Shown: positions 1 to 8,772, counted from the stretch's first letter. The stretch: 64,000 nt of DNA from Hyphomicrobiales bacterium (GCA_009377755.1 WHTM01000012.1:1-64000); one strand, 5' to 3'. Notes: generated from the sequence alone by a model not told the origin. Made by a program: numbers and translations.

Positions 1-1
1 G

Positions 2-46
2 CTCGACACCAAGCCCATCGATCAGCCGATTGACCTCGCCGCTTGA
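2..46 (+). CDS. C-terminal tail of an unidentified upstream gene (partial)
   Basis: Reading from base 2, fourteen sense codons run to a TGA at 44-46 (tail ...PIDQPIDLAA), about 100 bases before the first AzlC start. This would be the end of a plus-strand gene that begins outside the window. The fragment is too short to identify, and the open frame could be chance. Confidence 0.3.
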   Translation, partial: LDTKPIDQPIDLAA

Positions 47-148
47 CCCGATACCTTCATGTTACCGGAGATCGCGCCACGCCCAATCCCAACCACATTC
101 CGGACGGCACCCCGCTACATCCCCACCCGGTCTTCCGCGGCTCGCGCA

Positions 149-904
149 ATGACAGGCAACCCGATGTCCGTACCGGCGCCGCCCGAACCGCAATCGGTCT
201 CCAGCCTTGCGGCGTTCATCGCCGGCCTAAAGGTCGCGTCGACATCGGTCTTTTTCTTCGTCATCGTCACCACCTATATTGGCTTCGGCGCGCTCGCCCA
301 CGACTACGGCGTCTCGGTCGGCTGGGCGACGCTGTCGACCGTGCTGATGTGGGCGGGCCCCGCGCAGGTCATCCTGGTGACGGCGCTCGGCTCGGGCACG
401 ACGATCCTCGAAGTCGCGGTCGCGGTCGGCCTGAGCAGCGTGCGATTCCTGCCCTTGGTGGTGGCGCTGCTGCCGCTGATCCGCACCAAGAAGGCGAGGC
501 CGTGGAAGTTGCTCCTGCCGGCGCATTTCGTTTCCGTCAGCGTCTGGGTTGAGGGAACACGCCATACGCCGGGCTTGGCGCGCGCGAACCGTGTCGCCTT
601 TTGCAACGGCATCGGCGTTGGCTTCGTGACCCCCGGCGCGATTGCAACGGCGGTGGGCTTCTATCTTGCGGCGACGCTGCCCGCGTTGTTCGGCGCCGCC
701 GCCATGTTCGTCACGCCGCTGTCATTTCTGCTCTCGACCGTACGCAACAGCCGCTTGCTGCTGGAACGGCTGGCGCTGGTGCTCGGGCTGATCATTGGTC
801 CGCTGCTTGCCTACCATCAGATCGGGCTCGATCTGCTTTGGACCGGAATCATCGCCGGTACGCTCGCCTACGGCGGCCACCGGTTGCGGGCGGCGCGGCG
901 ATGA
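149..904 (+). CDS. azlC: AzlC family branched-chain amino acid exporter subunit (copy 1)
   Basis: AzlC is the large integral-membrane subunit that works with AzlD to export branched-chain or related amino acids. The product is about 251 residues with several hydrophobic segments. Family features include an N-terminal region with GALAHDYG, a central PAQVILV and a later VTPLSFLLSTVRNSR. The frame is open from base 59, but the Met at 149 (or 164) fits the family length better. It overlaps azlD by ATGA at 901-904, so the pair is translationally coupled. A second homologous pair follows at 1407-2497, which points to tandem duplication. The substrate cannot be read from sequence. Confidence 0.85.
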   Translation: MTGNPMSVPAPPEPQSVSSLAAFIAGLKVASTSVFFFVIVTTYIGFGALAHDYGVSVGWATLSTVLMWAGPAQVILVTALGSGTTILEVAVAVGLSSVRFLPLVVALLPLIRTKKARPWKLLLPAHFVSVSVWVEGTRHTPGLARANRVAFCNGIGVGFVTPGAIATAVGFYLAATLPALFGAAAMFVTPLSFLLSTVRNSRLLLERLALVLGLIIGPLLAYHQIGLDLLWTGIIAGTLAYGGHRLRAARR

Positions 905-1245
905 GCACGAGCCTCGCGCTCCACTCCTACCTTGGCTTGGTGCTGGTCGGCTTTCTGCCGAGCGAAATCTGGCGCTGGCTCGGTGTGCTGCTCGGGCGCA
1001 GCCTCGACGAGGACTCGGAGATCGTGCTGTGGGTGCGGGCGGTGGCGACCGCGCTGGTGGCCGGCGTGATTGCGCGCATCGTGCTGTTTCCGCCGGGTGG
1101 CCTTGCCGGCGTGCCGTTGGAGATCCGGCTCGGTGCCATCGGCTGCGGCCTCGCGGCGTTCTTCCTGCTGCGGCGCTCGCCGTTCGGCGGACTGATCGTC
1201 GGCGAGGCGGCGCTAGTGATCGGAGCGATCGCCGCCGGGAGGTGA
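901..1245 (+). CDS. azlD: AzlD family branched-chain amino acid exporter small subunit (copy 1)
   Basis: This 114-residue hydrophobic protein is the small partner of AzlC. It opens with a membrane segment followed by GFLPSEIWRWLG and a conserved SEIVLWVRAVATA stretch, both of which recur almost unchanged in the second copy at 2153. The start codon overlaps the azlC stop (ATGA), the usual arrangement for azlCD. A GC-rich repeat separates it from the next pair. Confidence 0.85.
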   Translation: MSTSLALHSYLGLVLVGFLPSEIWRWLGVLLGRSLDEDSEIVLWVRAVATALVAGVIARIVLFPPGGLAGVPLEIRLGAIGCGLAAFFLLRRSPFGGLIVGEAALVIGAIAAGR

Positions 1246-1255
1246 GGGGCTGTTG

Positions 1256-1352
1256 GCCCCGATGTAGGGGCGGGGCCTTCAGGGCGTTACGCCCGTCTTC
1301 GCGGGCTATGTGCCCGTCCGCGGACGGGGCGACCACAAGGGTCGTCCCTACG
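1256..1352. repeat. GC-rich intergenic repeat with complementary ends
   Basis: This lies between the two azlCD pairs. It begins GATGTAGGGGCGGG and ends GGTCGTCCCTACGG, so the outer ends are complementary (GTAGGG with CCCTAC). Internal CCGTCCGCGGACGG is also palindromic. A related piece, with ACCCTTGTGGTTGCCCC, lies at 9868-9950. It looks like one of the interspersed repeats common in Bradyrhizobium-type genomes. No gene is seen in it. Confidence 0.6.
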
Positions 1353-1406
1353 GATCTGGTTGGTTGTTGCGGCGCCTGAGAGCCTGTGGAACACCAGGGC
1401 CCGCCC

Positions 1407-2156
1407 ATGTCCACGCCGCTCCAGTCCAACCCGCCGCAGCCCGCCACGCGCGCATTCCTGTCCGGCATCATGGCAGCCTGGACGTCGGTGTTCGCGCTGG
1501 TCCTGGCCGGCTCCTATGTCGGCATCGGGGCGCTCGCCCACGAATTCGGCTTCTCCGTCGGCTGGATGGTGGCCTCGACACTGCTGGTCTGGGCTGCGCC
1601 GGCGCAGGTAATCCTGGTTTCCACGCTTGGCGCGGGCGCGGCCCTGATCGAGGTGGCGCTGGCGATCACGCTGTCGGCAGTGCGTCTCTTGCCGATGGTG
1701 ATGGCGCTGCTGCCGCTACTCAGGACCGAGCGCACGCGCCAGCGCGAGCTGATCCTGCCGGCGCATTTCACCGCCATCAGTATGTGGGTGGAATCGCTGC
1801 GGCTGCTGCCACAGGTGCCGCGCGAGAACCGCATCGCCTGGTGCAACGGCATCGGCGCCGGTTTCATGGGTGTCGCCTGTGCCGCAAGTGCCGCCGGTTA
1901 CTACCTCGCGGGCGGCCTGCCGTTGCCTCTGGCCGCGATGCTTCTGTTCCTGACGCCGATGTCGTTCCTGGTGTCGGTGGTCCGCAACAGCCGGCTCGTG
2001 GTCGATCGCCTGGCGTTCGGCCTTGGTTTCGTCGTCGGGCCGCTGCTGACCTGGGGCAAGGTCGATCTCGCGCTGATGTGGACCGGCCTGATCGGCGGCT
2101 CGGCCGCCTATGCGGCATCACGGCTCTATTCGGCGCGCAAGCGGCGGCCGCCATGA
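1407..2156 (+). CDS. azlC: AzlC family branched-chain amino acid exporter subunit (copy 2)
   Basis: This is a homologue of the first AzlC, with the same landmarks in the same order: SVGWMVAST, PAQVILVSTLG, LPAHFTAISMWVES, CNGIGAGF and TPMSFLVSVVRNSR. An upstream in-frame GTG at 1386 is possible, but ATG 1407 gives a normal N-terminus. The stop overlaps the next azlD start by ATGA. Divergence between the copies is substantial, so the duplication is old and the two exporters may differ in substrate. Confidence 0.85.
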   Translation: MSTPLQSNPPQPATRAFLSGIMAAWTSVFALVLAGSYVGIGALAHEFGFSVGWMVASTLLVWAAPAQVILVSTLGAGAALIEVALAITLSAVRLLPMVMALLPLLRTERTRQRELILPAHFTAISMWVESLRLLPQVPRENRIAWCNGIGAGFMGVACAASAAGYYLAGGLPLPLAAMLLFLTPMSFLVSVVRNSRLVVDRLAFGLGFVVGPLLTWGKVDLALMWTGLIGGSAAYAASRLYSARKRRPP

Positions 2157-2497
2157 GCGGGTGGATCGACTGGCATGCCTATCTGGTGCTGATCCTGGTC
2201 GGCTTCCTGCCGAACGAGATCTGGCGAATGCTCGGCGTCGTGCTAGTGCGCGGACTCGACGAGGGTTCGGAAGTCCTTGTCTGGGTGAGAGCGGTCGCGA
2301 CCGCGGTGCTCGCCGGTGTCGTTGCGCAACTTATCTTCTTTCCGGCTGGAGCGCTCGCGGTGATGCCGATGGGGCTGCGTGTCGGCGCCGCCTTGTGCGG
2401 CTTTGCGGCGTTCCTTCTGGTACGCCGGTCGGTGTTGGCCGGCGTCGCGGTGGGGGAGGCGGTGCTGCTGGCGGGGGCGGTCCTTTTGGTGCCGTGA
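2153..2497 (+). CDS. azlD: AzlD family branched-chain amino acid exporter small subunit (copy 2)
   Basis: This has the same 114-residue length as the first copy and shares GFLPNEIWRMLG and SEVLVWVRAVATA. It is predicted to be integral to the inner membrane and to form a complex with the adjacent AzlC. The start overlaps the azlC stop, so the two are co-translated. Confidence 0.85.
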   Translation: MSGWIDWHAYLVLILVGFLPNEIWRMLGVVLVRGLDEGSEVLVWVRAVATAVLAGVVAQLIFFPAGALAVMPMGLRVGAALCGFAAFLLVRRSVLAGVAVGEAVLLAGAVLLVP

Positions 2498-2560
2498 ATG
2501 GCCTTGGTCTTCTTGGTGCGGCGGTCCAGGATTGCCACCTGGCATCGGGCAGGTCTGGCC

Positions 2561-2968
2561 ATGGCGCGTCGACATTCATCACTCGGCCTGTTCGGCATCT
2601 TCGGCCGCTCGGCCGACTTGCGCCAGTTCGACCAGGCGCTGCGGTCGGTCGACCTTCATCCACGACTGGTGCCGGAGGCGGTCAAGCTCACCGCCGTTGC
2701 CCTGCTCAAGGATCACGCGATCGGCGACGAGCCGGCGCCGCAGTCCTACCGGGCGGCGGCGGAGATCATCGGTTACTGCATGATCGGGCCGGAGGGATTC
2801 GCCGGCGCCAACGACGAGCGTCTCACGGAACAGGTCGAGCACCGCATCGAGTGGGCGCTGGAAACCGGCGACAACCTCGATGCCAAGCTGGTGCTCTTGA
2901 CCCTGCACGCGAAGGTCATCCAGCCGAGCGTCGTCTACCGGTTCCAGCTCGAGACCGGCGCCGGCTAG
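2561..2968 (+). CDS. conserved hypothetical protein, about 135 aa
   Basis: The frame is open from 2498, but the Met at 2561 starts a sequence typical of homologues in related genera as I remember them (MARRHSSLGLFGIFGR). Later landmarks are DLHPRLVPEAVKLTAVALLK and LDAKLVLLTLHAKVIQPS. The product appears soluble and mostly helical, with no signal peptide. The function is unknown. It lies just downstream of azlCD copy 2 on the same strand and could be co-transcribed. Confidence 0.65.
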   Translation: MARRHSSLGLFGIFGRSADLRQFDQALRSVDLHPRLVPEAVKLTAVALLKDHAIGDEPAPQSYRAAAEIIGYCMIGPEGFAGANDERLTEQVEHRIEWALETGDNLDAKLVLLTLHAKVIQPSVVYRFQLETGAG

Positions 2969-3010
2969 AGTTAATGCACGATGGGTTCGGACGAAGGAAT
3001 CGGAGACGTG

Positions 3011-3122
3011 TCCCGGGCGCAGCGCAGCGTGAAACGGTGCGCTGCAGAACCGGGACCGTCCTATACTCCGCGCTTGGAACGGCCCCGGTTCAGCGATGCA
3101 GCATTGCATGCTGCATCGCGTC
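3011..3122. repeat. interspersed palindromic repeat
   Basis: The sequence runs from TCCCGGGCGCAGCGCAGCG, through an inverted segment with AACCGGGACCGT and GGCCCCGGTTCAGCG, to GCATTGCATGCTGCATCGCG and TCCGGGGCAC. Multiple complementary stretches (CCGGTT with AACCGG, GCAGC with GCTGC) suggest a folded repeat of the type scattered through Bradyrhizobiaceae genomes. It sits between convergent genes and may also act in termination. Confidence 0.55.
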
Positions 3123-3138
3123 CGGGGCACACGACGCG

Positions 3139-4665
3139 TCATATCCGGGTGCGCGGATAGTTGCCGTTGGTCAGCGCCCGCTCCCGCGCTTCGTTGAGGA
3201 GACGCGTGATGCGCGGCATGTCGACGCCGACCAGTTGCCCATTGCGCTTCTTCACCTTGCCGGCGATCAGCACGGTATCGACGTTCTGCGGTCCCATGCT
3301 GGTCACCACCGCGCCGACCGCATTGTTCATCGGCATGACGTTGAGGCGGTCGGTCCGCAGCAGGATGATGTCGGCGTCCTTGCCGGGCGTCAGCGTCCCG
3401 ACCTTGCGCTCGAGGGCGTTGGCGCGCGCCCCTTCGACCGTAGCGAACTCCAACACCTCGCGCGTCGTCAGGAACTTCGGCGGGTTCTTGTCGCCGGCGA
3501 GACGGCGCGCCCAGACCTCGTTCTTCTGCAGCGAGAGGATGGTGCGCATCTGCGTGAAGAAGTCGTTGGGCACCGAAGTCTCGACGTCGACGCTGAGGCT
3601 GGGGCGAATGCCGGTGTCGAGTGCCTTCTGGGTCGGCGGATTGCCGTGACCCATCAGCGTCTCCACGTAGCTTGCAATCGAAACCGTCCCGCCGGAATCC
3701 TTGATCAGCTTCCATTCGGTATCGTTGAGCGTGCAGCAATGGATGTAGGTCGTGTCGGCGCGCAGCGGCTCGATGGCGTGGATCTTTTCCAGCAGCGCGT
3801 TGCGGCCGAACTCGCCGACGCCGACGTGGATGGTGATGCGCGCGCCCACGTCGCGGGCGGCCTTCCAGGTCTTCAAGATCGCCTCGGGCGCGCCGCCGGG
3901 CGACGCCAGGAACAGGGTCAGCAACTGGTCGTCGCTAGAGAAGTATTGCCGGCGCAGCCGCGCGATGTCGTCGGGATATTTGTGGCGCGGCGCCTGTGTC
4001 CAGTTGCCGGATGCGTGCTGCGGCGTGCCGTAGGCGAACACGGCCCGCACGCCGGACTCCTGCAATCCCTTGATGGCGCCGTCGCTGTGCTCGGGACTGT
4101 TGTGGATATGCGACCAGTCGAGAACCGTGGTCACGCCGACGTCGATGCAGCCGAGCGCGCTGGAGAGGTTGCCGGCGTAGGCGTCGTCCGGCGTATAGGC
4201 TTGGCCGATCGTTCGCTGCACCACGCGGATATAGTCCTGCAACGAACCGTCAGGGAGGATGTTGCGCAGGATTCCTTGCCACATGTGCCGGTGGGTATCG
4301 ACGAAGCCGGGCATGACCACGGTGTTCGACGCGTCGATCACCTCGGCGTTCGGCGCGCTGATGTTCGGCCGGACCGCCGCGATCTTGCTGCCTTCGACCA
4401 GAACATCGGCCTGCTCGAAGTCGCCGACCGCCCGATCGATGGACAACACGCAGCCGCCTTTGATCAGGATCGGGCGGCCAGGCGCCTGCCCCGTGGTTGC
4501 AGCCGACTGGGCGAAGGCCGTGCCTGCGAAGCTGGCGGCGATGGCGGGCGCTGCCGCGCCGGCGGCTGTCGTGCACAAGAACTGCCGCCGCGACATCTGC
4601 GGCGAGCAGCACATGCAACCGAGGTCATGGGTGGTCGACGCTTGCGAATTGCGCAACTGTGTCAT
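3139..4665 (-). CDS. Tat-exported amidohydrolase family protein
   Basis: This metal-dependent hydrolase of the amidohydrolase superfamily is 508 residues, nearest in layout to the chlorohydrolase/MTA-SAH deaminase group. The N-terminus carries a twin-arginine signal (SRRQFLCTTAAGAAAPA) behind a short CMCC-containing stretch, so export to the periplasm is expected. The metal site is visible as DTHRHMWQG near residue 120, with later His positions in TIHVG and YIHCC and an Asp in SVDVET. The C-terminus has GTLTPGKDADIILL, typical of the family. A GGGGGA ribosome site precedes the ATG. The substrate is unknown. Confidence 0.8.
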   Translation of the reverse strand: MTQLRNSQASTTHDLGCMCCSPQMSRRQFLCTTAAGAAAPAIAASFAGTAFAQSAATTGQAPGRPILIKGGCVLSIDRAVGDFEQADVLVEGSKIAAVRPNISAPNAEVIDASNTVVMPGFVDTHRHMWQGILRNILPDGSLQDYIRVVQRTIGQAYTPDDAYAGNLSSALGCIDVGVTTVLDWSHIHNSPEHSDGAIKGLQESGVRAVFAYGTPQHASGNWTQAPRHKYPDDIARLRRQYFSSDDQLLTLFLASPGGAPEAILKTWKAARDVGARITIHVGVGEFGRNALLEKIHAIEPLRADTTYIHCCTLNDTEWKLIKDSGGTVSIASYVETLMGHGNPPTQKALDTGIRPSLSVDVETSVPNDFFTQMRTILSLQKNEVWARRLAGDKNPPKFLTTREVLEFATVEGARANALERKVGTLTPGKDADIILLRTDRLNVMPMNNAVGAVVTSMGPQNVDTVLIAGKVKKRNGQLVGVDMPRITRLLNEARERALTNGNYPRTRI

Positions 4666-4810
4666 GTTGTCCCCCGCGCAGACCCATCGATCGAAGAGGA
4701 GCCTTCGACCGGTGTCCGGAAGCGGCGATTTTATGACGTGGCGGAGCGGAGCCCAATGGCCGGCGCGGTCGAACTCGTCAAATCACCGTGTCCCACGTCC
4801 CATGCCCACT

Positions 4811-5236
4811 TTAGCCCGACAGCGCCGCCGCAAGCTTCGCCGCATGCTCCTTGAGCATATCCGGCTCCTCCTTGAAGCTCGCCGGCGGCTTCAACGGCAG
4901 GCCTTCCTTGCGCGGAATGACGTGGACGTGCAGGTGGAATACCACCTGGCCGCCGGCGCCCTCGTTGAATTGCTGCACCGTGACACCGTCGGCGCCGAAT
5001 GCCCTGATGCCAGCCTGGGCAATCTTCTGCGCAACCTTGATGACGTGCGCGAGATCGTCGGGGGCAATGTCGAGGATGTTGCGCGCCGGCGCCTTCGGCA
5101 ACACCAGCGTGTGGCCGGGCGCGCGCGGCATGATGTCGAGGAAGGCAAACGCCTTGTCGTCCTCATAGACCTTGTGGCACGGCAGTTCGCCGCGCAGGAT
5201 CTTGGCGAAGATGTTGTTGGGATCGTAGGTCGGCAT
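4811..5236 (-). CDS. HIT family (histidine triad) nucleotide-binding protein
   Basis: HIT proteins hydrolyse or transfer nucleotidyl groups, usually from AMP-lysine-type conjugates. The triad HLHVHVIP is near residue 100, with FLDIMPRAPGHTLVLPK earlier. The product is about 141 residues, normal for the Hint branch. The start at 5236 is set by GGAGG seven bases upstream; the longer frame would run into the preceding gene. It lies 14 bases behind the acyltransferase gene and is probably in the same transcript. Confidence 0.88.
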   Translation of the reverse strand: MPTYDPNNIFAKILRGELPCHKVYEDDKAFAFLDIMPRAPGHTLVLPKAPARNILDIAPDDLAHVIKVAQKIAQAGIRAFGADGVTVQQFNEGAGGQVVFHLHVHVIPRKEGLPLKPPASFKEEPDMLKEHAAKLAAALSG

Positions 5237-5250
5237 GGCAGCCTCCGGCC

Positions 5251-6516
5251 TCAATCGGCGTCCACGGTCAAATCCTTGCGGAACGGAGCGCAGGCTTCAA
5301 GTTCCTCGACGTCGGCGTCGACATAGACGCGTTCGCGCTTGAGATAGTCGGCGATGGCGCGGCGTAGTGCCGGATCGGCGATGTAGTGCGCAGAATAGGT
5401 CGTTTTGGGCAGATAGCCGCGCGAGAGCTTGTGCTCGCCCTGCGCGCCAGCTTCGACGCAGGCGAGCCGGTGAGCGATGGCATACTCCATCGCCTGATAG
5501 TAGCAGACCTCGAAATGCAGGAACGGGTGGTGCTCGATGGCGCCCCAGTGGCGGCCGAACAGGGTGTCCGAGCCGATGAAGTTGATGGCGCCGGCAATCC
5601 AGCGGCCTGCCCGCTTGGCCATGACCAGCAGGATGCGGTCGGCCATGCGCTCGCCGACGATGGAATAGAACTCGCGGGTGAGGTACGGCCGGCCCCATTT
5701 GCGCGAGCCGGTCTCCATGTAGAAGGCGAAGAACGCGTCCCACACGCTTTCCGTGAGGTCCGAGCCGGTCAGCCAATGCAGGCTGATGTCCGAGGCCATG
5801 GCATCGCGCCGTTCGCGGCGGATGACCTTGCGCTTGCGGGCAGCGAGCGCGGCGAGGAAGTCGTCAAAACTCGCGTAGTCGGCGTTGTACCAGTGGAACT
5901 GCCGGTCGGTCCGTTGCAGGAATCCCTGTTGTCCCAGGTGGTCCCACTCGTCGTCCGGCAGGAAGGTGACGTGGACCGACGAGGCCTCGCGCTGACGGCA
6001 AAGGGCGACCAAGCCGGCAGCCAGCGCGGTCCGCATCGGGTCCGCCTGCGGCCCCGGTCGGACCAGCAGCCGCCGTCCGGTGGCCGGCGTGAAGGGCACC
6101 GCCACCTGCAGCTTCGGATAGTAGTTTCCGCCGGCGCGCTCGTAGGCCTCGGCCCAGCCGCGGTCGAACACGTATTCGCCGCGCGAATGCGACTTCAGAT
6201 AGGTCGGCGCGACTGCGTCCACGGTGCCGTCGTCGCGCGCGATGACGAGGTGTTGCGGCTGCCATCCGGCCCGCGCCGAGACCGATTTCGAGAGTTCGAG
6301 GGAGGAAAGAAAATCGTGTGATATGAAAGGGTTGTACGGGGCTTGTTGAGCCTTTGTGCGATCGACTTGAGGCGCCACTTGAAGGTCGCGTCCAGGCCCG
6401 GCCGACGGCTCGGACACGTCGTGGAACGAGGACGGATTGGCGCAGGCATCCCACTGTGCCGCCGGTACGTCGAGGATCGACGGAATAATCTTGATACACA
6501 GTGCTGGCGAGGTCAT
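5251..6516 (-). CDS. FemAB-like GNAT acyltransferase (PF04339 type)
   Basis: About 421 residues, belonging to the peptidogalycan/FemAB_like family formerly called DUF482. Landmarks are PFISHDFLSSLE near the N-terminus, YLKSHSRGEYVFDRGWA, the central RKRKVIRRERR, FYMETGSRKWGRPYLT, and GAIEHHPFLHFEVCYY followed by AIAHRLACVEAGAQGEHK. These are hallmark positions of the family. The acceptor is unknown. The start at 6516 avoids overlap with the upstream diesterase gene. It shares a minus-strand run with the HIT, GDPD and RidA genes. Confidence 0.8.
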   Translation of the reverse strand: MTSPALCIKIIPSILDVPAAQWDACANPSSFHDVSEPSAGPGRDLQVAPQVDRTKAQQAPYNPFISHDFLSSLELSKSVSARAGWQPQHLVIARDDGTVDAVAPTYLKSHSRGEYVFDRGWAEAYERAGGNYYPKLQVAVPFTPATGRRLLVRPGPQADPMRTALAAGLVALCRQREASSVHVTFLPDDEWDHLGQQGFLQRTDRQFHWYNADYASFDDFLAALAARKRKVIRRERRDAMASDISLHWLTGSDLTESVWDAFFAFYMETGSRKWGRPYLTREFYSIVGERMADRILLVMAKRAGRWIAGAINFIGSDTLFGRHWGAIEHHPFLHFEVCYYQAMEYAIAHRLACVEAGAQGEHKLSRGYLPKTTYSAHYIADPALRRAIADYLKRERVYVDADVEELEACAPFRKDLTVDAD

Positions 6517-6538
6517 GCGGTCACAGCTATGGCATGCA

Positions 6539-7285
6539 TTAAGGCCGGAATCCTTCAAAGATCATTTGATCCGCCCAGTGCGCCGCGCGGGCACGGTCGG
6601 TCGCGCTGCGGACGGTCCAGGTCAGCAGCGGTAGCCCAAACAAATAGCGTGCCATCAGCGGCAGCGGCGCCGGAAGGTCCTGGATTGCATAGGCGACGAA
6701 GTGAGGCTGCATGCGCAAGGCGTCCCAGAGACGCGCCCGGTGGCTCTTGCCGCTTGCGGCAAAGGTCTGCCTGCGCTCGCCGCGGCGCCAGCCTCCGGCG
6801 GTGATGCCGCGCGGGAGGCCGGGTGCCGCCCACCGCAGACCGAGCACCTGATCGGGATCGAACGACATCGCCGCGACCGGACCGGAATAGCTCAGCAGGA
6901 CGTCTGCGACCCGCTGCGTCAGCCGCCGGTCGCCATTGCGCGGGCTCTTCAGCTCCAGGAGCAGCGTCACCCGCCCGGCAACCAGGTCGCAAAGATCGCC
7001 GAGGCGGATGATCCGATCGCTCGTCTGCGTCAAAGGGACCTGCATCAGGGCATCCGCGGTCATGGCATCGACCCGTCCCTGCTGACCCGTCAGCCGGTCC
7101 AGCGTCTGGTCGTGAAACACGACCGCTTCGCCGTCGGCGGTGATCTGCAGGTCGACCTCGATTCCATACTGGGCCGCGACCGCACGCGTGACCGCGCTCG
7201 CCGTGTTCTCGATGATGCCCGCCGTCGCGTCGTGCAAGCCACGGTGCGCGATCGGCCGTGCCGTCAACCAGTCAAGTCCGGCCAT
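6539..7285 (-). CDS. glycerophosphodiester phosphodiesterase
   Basis: This cleaves glycerophosphodiesters to glycerol-3-phosphate and an alcohol. At 248 residues it is a typical short cytoplasmic GDPD. Motifs: PIAHRGLHD at the start (catalytic His), IENTASA, EVDLQITADGEAVVFHD (metal-binding Glu and Asp, second catalytic His) and LLELKSP. It starts 12 bases after the RidA stop, so the pair is probably transcribed together. No signal peptide is seen. Confidence 0.88.
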   Translation of the reverse strand: MAGLDWLTARPIAHRGLHDATAGIIENTASAVTRAVAAQYGIEVDLQITADGEAVVFHDQTLDRLTGQQGRVDAMTADALMQVPLTQTSDRIIRLGDLCDLVAGRVTLLLELKSPRNGDRRLTQRVADVLLSYSGPVAAMSFDPDQVLGLRWAAPGLPRGITAGGWRRGERRQTFAASGKSHRARLWDALRMQPHFVAYAIQDLPAPLPLMARYLFGLPLLTWTVRSATDRARAAHWADQMIFEGFRP

Positions 7286-7297
7286 TGAGGAGATTCG

Positions 7298-7765
7298 TCA
7301 GGATACTTCGAACAGGCCCTCGACCTCGACGGCGGCATCATTGGGAAGCACGGCGACGCCCACCGTGGTGCGTGCATGCCGGCCCCGGTCGGCGAAGGCC
7401 GCCACCATCAGATCGGAGGCGCCGTTCAACACCTTCGGTCCGTCGAGAAAGGCCGGTGTTGAATTCACGAAGCCGCCCAGCCGGACCACGCGCGCGACCT
7501 TGTCGAGGTCGCCGAGGGCGGCCTTGAGCTGAGCCAGAATGTTGATGGCGCAGATACGGGCGGCGTTCTGCCCGTCCTCCAGCGAGACGCCGCCACCGAG
7601 CTTGCCCTTGGCCACAAGGTTGCCTTCCGCGTCCAGGCAGATCTGACCGGATACGAACAGGAGATTGCCGGTGCGCACGAAACCCACATAATTGGCGACC
7701 GGTGCCGCCGGCGTATGCAGCACGACTCCGAGTTCGGCAAGTTTCTTTTCCACCATGCCGGCCAT
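7298..7765 (-). CDS. RidA family (YjgF/YER057c) enamine/imine deaminase
   Basis: The 155-residue protein belongs to the larger RidA subfamily. Landmarks are ANYVGFVRTGNLLFVSGQ and GQNAARICAINILAQLKAALGDLD, then HARTTVGVAVLPNDAAVEVE with the conserved substrate-binding Arg. RidA proteins hydrolyse reactive enamines and imines formed by PLP enzymes. AGGAGG lies five bases before the ATG. It is divergent from eipB, with about 150 bases between them for promoters. Confidence 0.88.
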   Translation of the reverse strand: MAGMVEKKLAELGVVLHTPAAPVANYVGFVRTGNLLFVSGQICLDAEGNLVAKGKLGGGVSLEDGQNAARICAINILAQLKAALGDLDKVARVVRLGGFVNSTPAFLDGPKVLNGASDLMVAAFADRGRHARTTVGVAVLPNDAAVEVEGLFEVS

Positions 7766-7917
7766 CTGTACCTCCTGCGATCAGCGCCCAAATGCCGTTT
7801 GTGTTCAGCCGGCCATCTCTTCGCCCATCCCCAAGCCGGGTGCAAGCGCGTCGCGATGATTGCGCGTACCCGGATGCGTGACTATGTTCGAAAGCCCGGA
7901 AAAGGAGAGAATCGTCG

Positions 7918-8772
7918 GTGACGTCGACCAATCGCACAGGTTTTTCGCCGTTTGCAGCGCTGATTTGTTTCATGACGGCGGCTTTGGCGCCGGTTGCAAC
8001 TTCGACGGCCGCGCATGCCCAGGTCGTTCCGCTGGCGTCGCACCGCGCCGTCTACGACCTCAAGCTGTCGCAATCGCGCAAGGCATCGCTGCAGGCGGTG
8101 CGCGGCCGCATTCTCTACGATTTCGCCGGCAACGCCTGTGACGGCTATACGACGCAGGTGCGGCAGGTCACCGAGATGGACAGCGATGAACGGGGGCCGA
8201 ACCTCACCGATCTGCGCTCGACCATGTGGGAAGACGACGCCGGTAAGACCTTCCGCTTCGCCTCGACCAATTTCGTGAATCAACGGCAGGCGGTTGAAAT
8301 CGAGGGGACGGCAACGCGCGGTGCCGGCGGGATTGAGGTCGTGCTGAGGAAGCCTGCGGCGAAGACGCTCCGGCTCGATCCCGCGACTGCCTTCCCGACC
8401 GACCATCTGCGCCGCGTCATCGTTGCCGCGCGCGCCGGAAAGAAGATTTTCCAGCTGCCGGTCTATGATGGGTCGGAAGATGGCGAGAAAATCTACAATA
8501 CGCTGACGGTCATCGGCGATCCGATTCCCCCGGCAAAGCAGCCGTCCGATGCGGGCGCCGGCAATCCGAGGCTGGCGAATGCCACCCGCTGGCATGTGCG
8601 CGTCAGCTACTTCGACCAGCGCGGTTCCGGCGAGCAGACGCCGGTCTACGTGATTGCCTTCGAGCTCTATGACAACGGCATCTCACGCGCGCTCACGCTC
8701 GATTACAACGAGTTCGAGATTGCCGGGGAAATGTCGTCGCTGGAGATCAAAGACACGCCGGCCTGCAAGTGA
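7918..8772 (+). CDS. eipB: EipB family cell-envelope integrity protein (DUF1849)
   Basis: This is a periplasmic beta-spiral protein of the family shown in Brucella to support envelope integrity. The product is 284 residues from a GTG start behind AAGGAGAG, with a signal peptide ending near AHAQ. The two conserved cysteines that form the intersheet disulfide are present, one in GNACDGY (about residue 74) and one in the C-terminal TPACK (283). Family stretches include FRFASTNFVN and LPVYDGSEDGEKIYNT. It is monocistronic as far as can be seen. Confidence 0.88.
   Translation: MTSTNRTGFSPFAALICFMTAALAPVATSTAAHAQVVPLASHRAVYDLKLSQSRKASLQAVRGRILYDFAGNACDGYTTQVRQVTEMDSDERGPNLTDLRSTMWEDDAGKTFRFASTNFVNQRQAVEIEGTATRGAGGIEVVLRKPAAKTLRLDPATAFPTDHLRRVIVAARAGKKIFQLPVYDGSEDGEKIYNTLTVIGDPIPPAKQPSDAGAGNPRLANATRWHVRVSYFDQRGSGEQTPVYVIAFELYDNGISRALTLDYNEFEIAGEMSSLEIKDTPACK

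Noticed and set aside
2110-4854. Open plus-strand frame of 914 codons
   Set aside because: Runs across azlD2, the hypothetical gene, a repeat and the antisense of the amidohydrolase; composition is Arg/Ala-rich shadow protein with no family signals. High GC keeps antisense frames open.
5386-6321. Plus-strand frame of 311 codons
   Set aside because: Antisense to the FemAB-like acyltransferase gene, which has strong family features.
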